NCBI GenBank assembly: GCA_013375405.1
Contig: JABXJU010000191.1
Span: 1 to 8,492 of the forward strand
Direction of reading: 5' to 3'
DNA length: 8,492 nt
Source: Candidatus Helarchaeota archaeon
Lineage (GTDB): Archaea > Asgardarchaeota > Lokiarchaeia > Helarchaeales > HEL-GB-A
Shown here piece after piece: positions 1-6,998 of the stretch. Under the pieces are notes generated by a model that did no database searches, was not told the DNA's origin, and saw only the letters and a program-made list of their open reading frames with translations. The position numbers and the translations under genes were made by a program. Within the stretch, counting starts at the first letter, position 1; every line of letters starts with the position of its first letter.

Positions 1-164
1 TGAGAAATGAACAACACTCTGATTTGATAAGTACGAAAGATGTTAAGGGTTATATAGAATATTTAAGTAAATATCCAATGGGACTTCATCCTTTTTTATC
101 ACGCCTCTTCCGTCGGAAGAAGGAACGTAGAGAAGATCCCCTGTATTATTATTTGCAAGATTGA
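1..164 (+). CDS. C-terminal end of an unidentified protein (partial, runs off the left edge)
   Basis: An open frame enters from the left edge (first full codon at position 3) and stops at TGA 162-164, giving 53 visible codons. The visible tail has no membrane helix. It contains a strongly basic stretch, LFRRKKERRED, followed by a tyrosine-rich end (YYYLQD), which would suit the cytosolic tail of a membrane protein or a short basic C-terminus. The next gene starts 40 bp downstream on the same strand with no obvious promoter between, so the two may be co-transcribed. I do not recognise the family; a polysaccharide-assembly membrane protein would fit the neighbour but that is only a guess. The frame is judged coding from its openness, its residue composition and the operon-like spacing. 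Confidence 0.6.
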   Translation, partial: RNEQHSDLISTKDVKGYIEYLSKYPMGLHPFLSRLFRRKKERREDPLYYYLQD

Positions 165-204
165 ATTATTCCTTAAATAACCAAGCGAAAAGTTTGTAAT
201 TACT

Positions 205-3200
205 TTGAGTGAAAAGAAAAAACCAAAGCGGCGATTCTTTAGTCGTCAGTTTGAAACTATTTTTTTTGTAATACTCATTCTTAGTGTTTTTAGTATCTTT
301 TTATTCGTCGCTATAAAGGATATTTTTCCGAATAATGGGGGATATACCAGGAATATTTTCTTTATCAAGCCAACTGAAACTGGTGAGCCCGGATACTTCA
401 TTGCTATTGATGAAATTAATCCGACCAAAGACAATATTCCGGTAGATTGGATTTTACACGGGCGAGGCAATCTCACTGTTTTCAACAATAATCAATCAGC
501 AGTGTGGGCCGTTAAGAGTTATTTAGATCCAGATGATGTTATAAAGCTCTACGCGATATTTATTGAACCGCGAGTAACTATTTCTGAATCTGTTGGACCG
601 TTTTATCCTACGCAATCCTATGTTGACAATCCTATTATGATTCCATACATTAAAGCCCGCCCCACTCAGGCTGGACCTACTCGTTTTCTCACTATCCTTT
701 TCCCACTCAATGCGTCTCAAACGCTCCCTAATATCACAACAGACTCTAACGCAGGAGTAACCTATATCGGAGCAAACGACCTTATTCTCAGTCAAGATGC
801 AGCAAACATGAGGAGCTTTGATAATTTCACAACTAACGCGGAAATGTTATTTCTTCGACTAAATACTTCTGAAATTTCGAGTTTTATCTTGAGAAATGGA
901 AGGTTTTTATCCCATCAGAACCGAACATATCTAGACTCCGAACAATCCCTTTCCCTTAATTTGGGATATCAATCATCGAACATAAGCGGTATGCTTTGGA
1001 TCAATTCTCCCACTATTATCTCACTTTGGGTTCCAAAAACACCCAAAAAAACTGTTTTAAATGGGGAAAATTTAACTGTATTTTATAATCCAGCCACTCA
1101 GATTCTTCAATTTCCAGTATGGGGAAATGGTTCACTTCTCATTTCGTTTGATCCTGTCAAAAGTTGGTCACCCTCTTCATCACCACTTAATCTTGAAAAA
1201 ACCCAACCCCCACCCATGAAAGACTTGCCTCTAAAAAACTTTGGGTCACACCCTTACTTATATTTCAATGAGACCACCCTAACGACGTTGCGAAATCGAG
1301 TTCTCACTGAAAACCCTTGGCAAGGATGGTTCTCCCGTATTGAGACGAATGCGATCAATCATCTCGCGGATGTAATCTCCACCATGGGGGCAAATGCCCG
1401 CTTCGAACCTACATTAAATTTAGCCTTTACGGGCGTTATCAGAGAGAATTTAACGTACATTAACAAAGCCAAGGAATTTTTACAGTCAATGGATCAAATT
1501 ACTGATTATGATAGCCATCTTAGTCGTGGAAGAGCATGTAGCCATTACTCGGTTGCATATGATATGATTTATCAGGATTTAAGTGTAGTAGAACGTGCTG
1601 AGATTGCTGCGAAATTGGGAAATCACACTCTACCGCTTATTGAGAAAATGCCTGTTGTTCCGCGTAATAATCACATTGGGATAGTTGCTAGCGGAATTGG
1701 TCTGGCAGGACTTGTACTTGATAAGAGTGACTGGGTCACCCAAGCTATTTCAGGGATTAATGGCTATTTCACGACGTCTTTTGCCGCAGAAGGTGGGAAT
1801 TATGAGGGATATTCGTATGCTGGATACTTTTTGGAAAGTGGATTGAAATTCTTTTATGGCTTACAAAATGTAGGAGAAAAGAATTACTTTGCCGATCCAA
1901 AGTTTCTGTCCTTTATTAACAATACAATTAATAGTTTGACACCTCTTGCTTCAATAACCCTATTCGAAGATTCTAATACTAACCCGCAGAATATTGAGGG
2001 CCTCCTGTGGGCTGCTGGCTCTATATATCCATATATGCCCTTGTTAAGTAATTATTCGCAATGGGTTTATGAAAAACGGCTATTAAACGATGCCCTGTCC
2101 TATGATGGAACCTATCTGAACAGCTTTGAAACTTCAAATTATAATGGGTTGGTTACTCGCGTTTGTATGTACTCGATGAATATTACAGCAGTTCAGCCAC
2201 CGTTAGAAACAATTATTGTCTGGCCTGATTCAGGTCTTGCCTTTTTTAGAAGTGATTGGGGGCAAGACGCGCTCTACTTATCGATTACATGTAAAAATAA
2301 GTCTGACTTTCAGTATCATGCCCATTATGATGAAAACTCGTTTGAAATTTGGGCATATGGCGCATGGCTCGCTACCAACCCTGGATATCCTGGATTTGGG
2401 CATGGTGAATATGATTGGATTACTTCTACGGAGGCATCGAATACAATTTTATTGAACAATGAAGGACAACAACAAGTGAATGGAGAGGGTTTCCAAGAAT
2501 ACTTCGTTTCCTCTGAAATCGATGGGGTGGTCGCTTCCGCGAATTCTATCTATTCATCCCCTGGAAATTTTGCCCTTAACAATTATTTTCTTGGAGTTAT
2601 TATCTTTATCTTCACAAATCTCGCGGTATCCGCATTCATTATCATCTATTTACGTCGCCGCGGCTATAAAACCAATATTGTGTTTATCCCTCAAAAAGAA
2701 AAACCTTCCATTTCCTCTATAAAATCTAAAAACCTCGTTCTAAAAACGCATCTTATAATAGGATTCGGATTAATTTTCGGAGTTATAATATCATTAGCTT
2801 CGTTTTTTCTATTTAGCAATCCTTATTTACAAGCTTATACCCTTGGAAAACATAGTCATATTGTAGATCTCATGCCAATCCTTGAAATTTCTCTCCTAAT
2901 AATTATTATTCCGCTTCTAATTCTTGTAATTGCTTTTAAATTTAAAATGCAGAAGAGTATTGTCCGTCGAATCGCAATTTTTTCGTCAAACTTAAAAGGA
3001 CCTCACCTTCCGCAATTAAAGGATAGCATTAAACTCTCCTATTTTCCCCAAACCTTCTTCCTCCTCATCTTCATTCCCCTCATGATGTTCTTCTACGTGC
3101 CTCTTCTGCAAAATATCGTCCATCATATTTGTACCGAAGGCGGCTCTCTTATTGATATTCAGAATTATATCATTAGCACATTAGATAGGTATATTCTGCT

Positions 3201-3432
3201 CTTCGCCCTCACCTTTCTACTCTACTTACCGTTTAAAATATACGGAATTTACTTGGGAGGGCGTTCAATTTCTGATAAAACTGGCCAACCCACCTCAGAT
3301 GGGGTGCTTATGCTCACTGCCAGTTATCTTTTAACCCTCACTCTTACCATTCTTGTTACATTCTATTTTACATTACTATTCTTCTACATTTTGAATTTCT
3401 TAGGCGTTTCCTTCTTTGTTTCATCATCTTAA
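205..3432 (+). CDS. Membrane-anchored heparinase II/III-family (alginate lyase-like) protein with C-terminal multi-helix membrane domain
   Basis: This is a probable cell-surface polysaccharide lyase of the heparinase II/III fold (PL12/15/17/21-like), acting outside the cytoplasmic membrane. The N-terminus is basic (MSEKKKPKRR) followed by a membrane helix at about 18-37, so the ectodomain (38-793) should face out. Residues from about 349 (HPYLYF) form the helical toroid. Expected catalytic elements are present: N489-H490 in RNNHIG, the EGGNYEGYSY motif (529-538, with Y538 or Y536 as catalytic tyrosine), and H705-A-H707-Y-D709 in the beta-sandwich. Six or so further helices follow at about 794-816, 850-871, 890-912, 948-972, 996-1016 and 1034-1071; the last few vaguely resemble a Yip1-type bundle. 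Only about 85 residues separate HxHxD from the first of these, so the beta-sandwich looks cut short. The start is TTG; an in-frame stop lies at 178-180 with no ATG between, and a later ATG would lose the N-terminal helix. No Shine-Dalgarno is visible. The substrate cannot be told. Confidence 0.8.
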   Translation: MSEKKKPKRRFFSRQFETIFFVILILSVFSIFLFVAIKDIFPNNGGYTRNIFFIKPTETGEPGYFIAIDEINPTKDNIPVDWILHGRGNLTVFNNNQSAVWAVKSYLDPDDVIKLYAIFIEPRVTISESVGPFYPTQSYVDNPIMIPYIKARPTQAGPTRFLTILFPLNASQTLPNITTDSNAGVTYIGANDLILSQDAANMRSFDNFTTNAEMLFLRLNTSEISSFILRNGRFLSHQNRTYLDSEQSLSLNLGYQSSNISGMLWINSPTIISLWVPKTPKKTVLNGENLTVFYNPATQILQFPVWGNGSLLISFDPVKSWSPSSSPLNLEKTQPPPMKDLPLKNFGSHPYLYFNETTLTTLRNRVLTENPWQGWFSRIETNAINHLADVISTMGANARFEPTLNLAFTGVIRENLTYINKAKEFLQSMDQITDYDSHLSRGRACSHYSVAYDMIYQDLSVVERAEIAAKLGNHTLPLIEKMPVVPRNNHIGIVASGIGLAGLVLDKSDWVTQAISGINGYFTTSFAAEGGNYEGYSYAGYFLESGLKFFYGLQNVGEKNYFADPKFLSFINNTINSLTPLASITLFEDSNTNPQNIEGLLWAAGSIYPYMPLLSNYSQWVYEKRLLNDALSYDGTYLNSFETSNYNGLVTRVCMYSMNITAVQPPLETIIVWPDSGLAFFRSDWGQDALYLSITCKNKSDFQYHAHYDENSFEIWAYGAWLATNPGYPGFGHGEYDWITSTEASNTILLNNEGQQQVNGEGFQEYFVSSEIDGVVASANSIYSSPGNFALNNYFLGVIIFIFTNLAVSAFIIIYLRRRGYKTNIVFIPQKEKPSISSIKSKNLVLKTHLIIGFGLIFGVIISLASFFLFSNPYLQAYTLGKHSHIVDLMPILEISLLIIIIPLLILVIAFKFKMQKSIVRRIAIFSSNLKGPHLPQLKDSIKLSYFPQTFFLLIFIPLMMFFYVPLLQNIVHHICTEGGSLIDIQNYIISTLDRYILLFALTFLLYLPFKIYGIYLGGRSISDKTGQPTSDGVLMLTASYLLTLTLTILVTFYFTLLFFYILNFLGVSFFVSSS

Positions 3433-3450
3433 TAATAAAGAACGCGATAA

Positions 3451-3466
3451 TTTCCCTTTTTGTTTT
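3451..3466 (+). terminator. Oligo-T termination signal after the heparinase-like gene
   Basis: Two T-runs (T5 at 3457-3461 and T4 at 3463-3466) lie 25-35 bp after the stop codon. Archaeal intrinsic termination needs only such U-rich tracts, without a strong hairpin. The next gene is convergent, so an end here is expected. The assignment rests on composition alone. Confidence 0.35.
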
Positions 3467-3520
3467 ATAAAAATGGCTGTTTGTAACCGTATCTCTAAAA
3501 ATTTTTGGGAGAATAATACT

Positions 3521-3540
3521 TCAAAAACAAGTTAAAATAA
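3521..3540 (-). terminator. Oligo-T termination signal after the ferredoxin-like gene
   Basis: Read on the minus strand, T4 (3534-3537) and T5 (3523-3527) follow the stop codon of the ferredoxin-like gene within about 20 bp. This suits archaeal U-tract termination between two convergent genes. The rest of the 111-bp gap holds nothing else I can name. Confidence 0.35.
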
Positions 3541-3543
3541 GTT

Positions 3544-4392
3544 CTATACTTCAACACGTGAAGATATTTCGTTAATGGCATTTTGTATGAAATTTTCATC
3601 TGAAATTATGAGTTCAATTGCCTCTTGAGGACAGGCTAAGATACATCTTCCACAACATCTGCATACACTTTGATCTATCGCTGCCTTTTTATTGATTATC
3701 TGAATTGCATCGATAAAGCAAACGTTTTTCATGCAAGTTCCGCACCCAACGCATTTATCTTTATGAACTCTTACTTCGACACCTGGCATTTTACCATAAG
3801 TTCTCCCTAATTGTGCGGGTAAATGTTTAAAGATAGAAAGACCGCAACAACATGGACAGCAATTGCAGATAGTTAAAAGTTTATTAGGAGGTGTGGCACC
3901 AAGACCTATTCTATCTGGATAAGCTCTTCCAATAAGATGAACTAAACCTGCTTCGCGACATTTCTCCGCGAAATCTAGTGCTTCCTCTGCTGTGACAAAT
4001 CGCCCCAATTTTGTGTTAATATTCAACAAAGCATCTCCCATAAACATACACCCAAAATCCTTTGGATAATCCTTGCAATCATTCGAATAACGACAAAGAC
4101 ATACTTTCATAATGAAATGATGCTTTGCTTTTCTAATGAAATATTCGACTATTTGTGATGGCAGAACAGTTTCACCTTGCATTTCAAGTGATTGATTCAT
4201 TTGAATAACTTGATCTTTCGGTAGAGTAAACACCAAATCATCTTTCAATGGAGTATAATCCAGTATTTTCTCTATTAACGGTAATCGGCTTATTATGGAA
4301 GATATATTAGTAATAATGGGGAACTTTTTTGGTAATTTGGTAATAAACCATAGCCCTTTGGCTACTTTCATCAACCATGCGGGTCGTTTCAT
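3544..4392 (-). CDS. Cysteine-rich ferredoxin-like protein with two C-terminal 4Fe-4S motifs
   Basis: This is a soluble electron-transfer protein of 282 residues with 20 cysteines. The C-terminal part is a dicluster ferredoxin: the first motif is C214-C217-C220-C225 (CxxCxxCxxxxC, one residue longer than usual and without the following proline) and the second is the canonical C244-C247-C250-C254-P. Upstream lies a second cysteine-rich region: C98-x-C100-R, C106, C115, then, after a helical stretch (EEALDFAEKCREAGLVHLIG), the cluster C176-x-C178-C179-P-C181-C182-C183. That layout recurs in uncharacterised Fe-S proteins of anaerobic bacteria and archaea, as far as I recall, and could bind a further cluster. 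The first 90 residues lack cysteines and resemble no domain I know. The ATG start is supported by GAGGAG eight bases upstream. It is divergent from the FAD oxidoreductase gene. A role as low-potential electron donor is inference. Confidence 0.8.
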   Translation of the reverse strand: MKRPAWLMKVAKGLWFITKLPKKFPIITNISSIISRLPLIEKILDYTPLKDDLVFTLPKDQVIQMNQSLEMQGETVLPSQIVEYFIRKAKHHFIMKVCLCRYSNDCKDYPKDFGCMFMGDALLNINTKLGRFVTAEEALDFAEKCREAGLVHLIGRAYPDRIGLGATPPNKLLTICNCCPCCCGLSIFKHLPAQLGRTYGKMPGVEVRVHKDKCVGCGTCMKNVCFIDAIQIINKKAAIDQSVCRCCGRCILACPQEAIELIISDENFIQNAINEISSRVEV

Positions 4393-4613
4393 GATTATCT
4401 CTCCTCATTCACTTTTTAAAGAGAAATAATTTTTAATTTATTTATTTGGTTTTTTTAGAAAATAAATCTTATTTGGATATTCAATAGGATAGGCTTCTAT
4501 AATCTATGAAAAAAAATAAAAAATGGATTAGATAAAAATCAAAAAAAATTATACTATATTGACCATTGTAGAATTGAAAACGATTAATTCAATAAAAAAA
4601 GAGAAAAAGTCCG
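4393..4613. promoter_or_regulatory. Divergent promoter region between ferredoxin-like and FAD oxidoreductase genes
   Basis: These 221 bp hold no gene and are extremely A/T-rich. They must contain the promoters of both flanking genes. On the minus side, the Shine-Dalgarno of the ferredoxin-like gene lies at about 4400-4406, and an A/T stretch at about 4422-4447 could hold its TATA box. On the plus side, the best candidate is the A-tract/TATA motif at 4541-4559. No operator-like inverted repeat stood out by eye, so shared regulation of the two genes is possible but not shown. Confidence 0.55.
4541..4559 (+). promoter_or_regulatory. Candidate archaeal BRE/TATA element for the FAD oxidoreductase gene
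   Basis: An A8 tract (4541-4548) runs directly into TTATACTATAT. This resembles an archaeal purine-rich BRE followed by a TATA box. A start about 26 bp downstream would give a leader of roughly 35 nt before the ATG at 4614. The surrounding DNA is so A/T-rich that chance matches are common. Confidence 0.3.
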
Positions 4614-5756
4614 ATGAGTTTAGATAGAATTGATGTTGTAGTTATTGGTGGCGGAGTTGCAGGTTTGTCAGCCGCTATTAGTGCTAATAGACAAGGATTG
4701 GCTGTTCTTTTATTAGAACGGGATATTCAATTTGGAAAACGCATAAAAGGGGAGGTTATTAATAAGTCGGCTGAAGTTTTTAAAGGGATCTTTGGTAAAG
4801 AAGGGCTCCCAGAATCGATAAACCATATTGTCTTTAAGACTGCTAAATATTACACACCATCCACTAAAAAATACGCCAAACGGTTTTTCCCCACAAAAAA
4901 CAAAATAGGTATTGAATATCGTGAGCTAATCAAGGAATTAGAAAGGGTAGCAATTTCTGAAGGGGTACGAATTAAGCTCAATTCTGAAGTTCTAGAGCTT
5001 ATTGAGCGGGACGAGATGGTAATAGGGTTGAAATATCAAGAATTTGAGCAAGTTCAAGAGTTATTCCCAAAGTTAATAATTTGTGCGACTGGACTCCATA
5101 CGAAATTAAATCTTCCTCCTAGATTAAAGCGTCCAACAAATGTATGTCCCGCGATCAAAATCATTGGCGAGGATTTGAATATCCCAGACCCACATGAACT
5201 TGAATTTTTCTTCTTGAATATTCCTGGTGTTATTTGGATTTTTCCAAAACCTCGCAATCGTGCCGAATTAGGTGTCACAACTTGGATGAACCATGACAAA
5301 CACAATTTAAGATCTTTACTAAATGAGGCGGCAAAAATCCACCCCATCTTGAAAGAACGCTTACGTCGTGGCAACCACATTTATTCTAAAAACGAATTTC
5401 TCGCTTTTGGCGGCCCCGTAAAACAGACGTACATACCAAATCTCATTGTGGTTGGCGATGCGATGGGGCATGTCGGGGCGGTAGGTGGCTCTGGAATCGT
5501 ATCTTCCATGACTATCGGCTATCATCTCGGGCACCTTCTTGGAAAAAGACTAACCGAAAAAGAAGCTCTCTCACTTGAGGATTTCCAAGAAGCACAACGA
5601 ACTATCAACAAATCGGCTATTGGAAAATATTTGAAAAAAGAACAGTCCTCCGCAAAAGCCATGAGAGAAATCCTTTATAATCCACCTAAGAGTCCCGATG
5701 AAATTGATGGTTTGTGGGATAAATTTAAGGGATTCATCGAGAGTCGTGGGGCTTAA
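4614..5756 (+). CDS. Geranylgeranyl-reductase-family FAD-dependent oxidoreductase
   Basis: This flavoprotein belongs to the family that saturates prenyl chains in archaeal lipids, chlorophyll side chains and quinones. The N-terminal dinucleotide fold is clear: VVVIGGGVAGLSAA (G12-x-G14-x-x-G17) with the ribose-binding acid at E35 in LLLERD. The second FAD motif is at 278-295 (IVVGDAMGHVGAVGGSGI, with D282). The family's W-x-F-P signature is present (W208-I-F210-P211, then G220). Two features differ from characterised archaeal enzymes: the tyrosine expected two residues before W208 is V206, and the segment around 43-50 (RIKGEVIN) lacks the cysteine often found there. At 380 residues it is close to normal family length. 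It starts with ATG; the Shine-Dalgarno is weak. It is divergent from the ferredoxin-like gene and convergent with the UroD-like gene. The family call is firm, but the substrate is open: membrane lipid, a quinone, or another polyprenyl compound. Confidence 0.82.
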   Translation: MSLDRIDVVVIGGGVAGLSAAISANRQGLAVLLLERDIQFGKRIKGEVINKSAEVFKGIFGKEGLPESINHIVFKTAKYYTPSTKKYAKRFFPTKNKIGIEYRELIKELERVAISEGVRIKLNSEVLELIERDEMVIGLKYQEFEQVQELFPKLIICATGLHTKLNLPPRLKRPTNVCPAIKIIGEDLNIPDPHELEFFFLNIPGVIWIFPKPRNRAELGVTTWMNHDKHNLRSLLNEAAKIHPILKERLRRGNHIYSKNEFLAFGGPVKQTYIPNLIVVGDAMGHVGAVGGSGIVSSMTIGYHLGHLLGKRLTEKEALSLEDFQEAQRTINKSAIGKYLKKEQSSAKAMREILYNPPKSPDEIDGLWDKFKGFIESRGA

Positions 5757-5761
5757 ATTTA

Positions 5762-6979
5762 TTAGGAGCGGATCTTTATTGGGTATTTTCCATGATCTTC
5801 CACGGCTTTATGATACGCATGGAAGTTTTTTAATTTACACCATTGCGTTATAGAGTGCGAGGACGAGATGATATGCCCCCCATCTTTCGAAACATTTTCT
5901 AACAAATACTTAACATAGTCGTAATTCTCCCTGGGCGTTCCATGTGTTAATAATGGAATAGGGACATTTCCAACTAACGTAAGATTTTTTCCATATTGTT
6001 TTTTAAATTCTACAATATCGTTACCTGCAGTTTTTTCGATGGGATGTAATGCATCTATTCCCGTCTCCACGAGATCTGGCATGAGTTTTACGATATTTCC
6101 ACAAGAGTGAAACATAACCTTGCCCCCGAGCTGATGGATTCGTTTGCAGATTTTTTTCATTCCTGGTTTAAAGAATTCTCGAAACATGCGTGGCGAAATA
6201 AGACTCCTCCCTGTATATCCTAAATCACCTGTAAAATAGATATATCTTCCCCCTCTTTGGAGAATTCCTTCAACTACTGCAATTGCGTAATCATTCATCT
6301 CTTTGACGGCACTCTTAACGAAGTTTTTATCCGTTATTAATAGGTTGAACAACTTTTCAAATCCAAAAATACTGCAGAGTTCCTCGAAGCCTACAGGCCC
6401 CCACATGATAAATTGGGGGACGATATCTAGTTTCTTGCATACTTTGACAGTTGCCTCTGTTAGTACATAATTCCCGAGATGGTCTGCATCAAATTGAAGG
6501 TACTTATCCCAATCTGTGGGTGATTGAATAAATCCATACCTTGCGTGCGCTCCAATAAGACTGACTTCCCACACAATTCTCCCATCTCGGTGTCGAATTA
6601 TCCTATTCTTTTTTTCCGTATGAAAATCTCGCACTATTCGCTCTGTAAATATCATTGGGACACCAGCGGCGTAGTCGAACAAATCATAATTAAATTGTCT
6701 ATGAATTTTGCTAAAAATTCGGGGCAACACGCTTGCAGTAGGGTGAAAGAATCGAGGATGCGCTATTAATTTCTTTACTATTGATAAGAGAGGCGGTACT
6801 TTATGAAATATATTAAGTATTTGTGGTTGAAAAAATAATAAGGCCATTGGAGCGGCTTGTCCATCTATTCTAGGATTCAATTCTTTGAGTTCAATTGATA
6901 CCTCAAACTTCGGAATCCTATCTGGGATTTCATGGTTAAAAGCTGCTTCTATTCGGCGGAAAGAATTCCATTTTTCCAT
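5762..6979 (-). CDS. UroD-like (uroporphyrinogen decarboxylase / cobamide methyltransferase fold) protein
   Basis: This 405-residue TIM-barrel protein belongs to the UroD/MtaA/MtbA superfamily, which includes heme-pathway decarboxylases and zinc-dependent methyltransferases acting on corrinoid proteins. Recognisable segments are GDLGYTGRSLISPRMFREFF (251-270), FHSCGNI (H291-x-C293, the first two ligands of the methyltransferase zinc site), LHPIEKTAGND (311-321), LVGNV (335-339) and the C-terminal GGHIISSSHSI...N385 region. The arginine-rich N-terminal signature of true HemE is missing, so heme synthesis is unlikely. Where MtaA/MtbA carry the third zinc ligand as cysteine, this protein appears to have H375, with C381 close by. 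No corrinoid-protein gene is in the window. The ATG is preceded by AGAGGA at six-base spacing. It is second in an operon, 19 bp after the ene-reductase stop, and ends 5 bp from the convergent FAD oxidoreductase. Substrate unknown. Confidence 0.8.
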   Translation of the reverse strand: MEKWNSFRRIEAAFNHEIPDRIPKFEVSIELKELNPRIDGQAAPMALLFFQPQILNIFHKVPPLLSIVKKLIAHPRFFHPTASVLPRIFSKIHRQFNYDLFDYAAGVPMIFTERIVRDFHTEKKNRIIRHRDGRIVWEVSLIGAHARYGFIQSPTDWDKYLQFDADHLGNYVLTEATVKVCKKLDIVPQFIMWGPVGFEELCSIFGFEKLFNLLITDKNFVKSAVKEMNDYAIAVVEGILQRGGRYIYFTGDLGYTGRSLISPRMFREFFKPGMKKICKRIHQLGGKVMFHSCGNIVKLMPDLVETGIDALHPIEKTAGNDIVEFKKQYGKNLTLVGNVPIPLLTHGTPRENYDYVKYLLENVSKDGGHIISSSHSITQWCKLKNFHAYHKAVEDHGKYPIKIRS

Positions 6980-6998
6980 AAAAATCCTCTTTTATGTT

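Noticed and set aside
246..795. Minus-strand open frames within the start of the heparinase-like gene, and similar overlapping frames elsewhere (2216-2722, 5054-5380, 6524-6769, 7888-8088)
   Set aside because: They lie wholly inside well-supported genes in other frames and their translations show no domain or plausible composition.
2860..3430. Definite Yip1-family assignment for the last helices of the heparinase-like protein
   Set aside because: The helix spacing and the FKIYGIYLGGRS loop are only vaguely similar; multi-helix proteins resemble each other by composition.
4614..5756. Firm annotation as archaeal membrane-lipid (digeranylgeranylglycerophospholipid) reductase
   Set aside because: The family match is clear, but the tyrosine before W208 and the usual N-terminal cysteine are missing, so the substrate cannot be stated.
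5762..6979. Annotation as HemE (uroporphyrinogen decarboxylase of heme synthesis)
   Set aside because: The N-terminal arginine-rich substrate signature of HemE is absent, and HSCGN resembles the methyltransferase branch instead.
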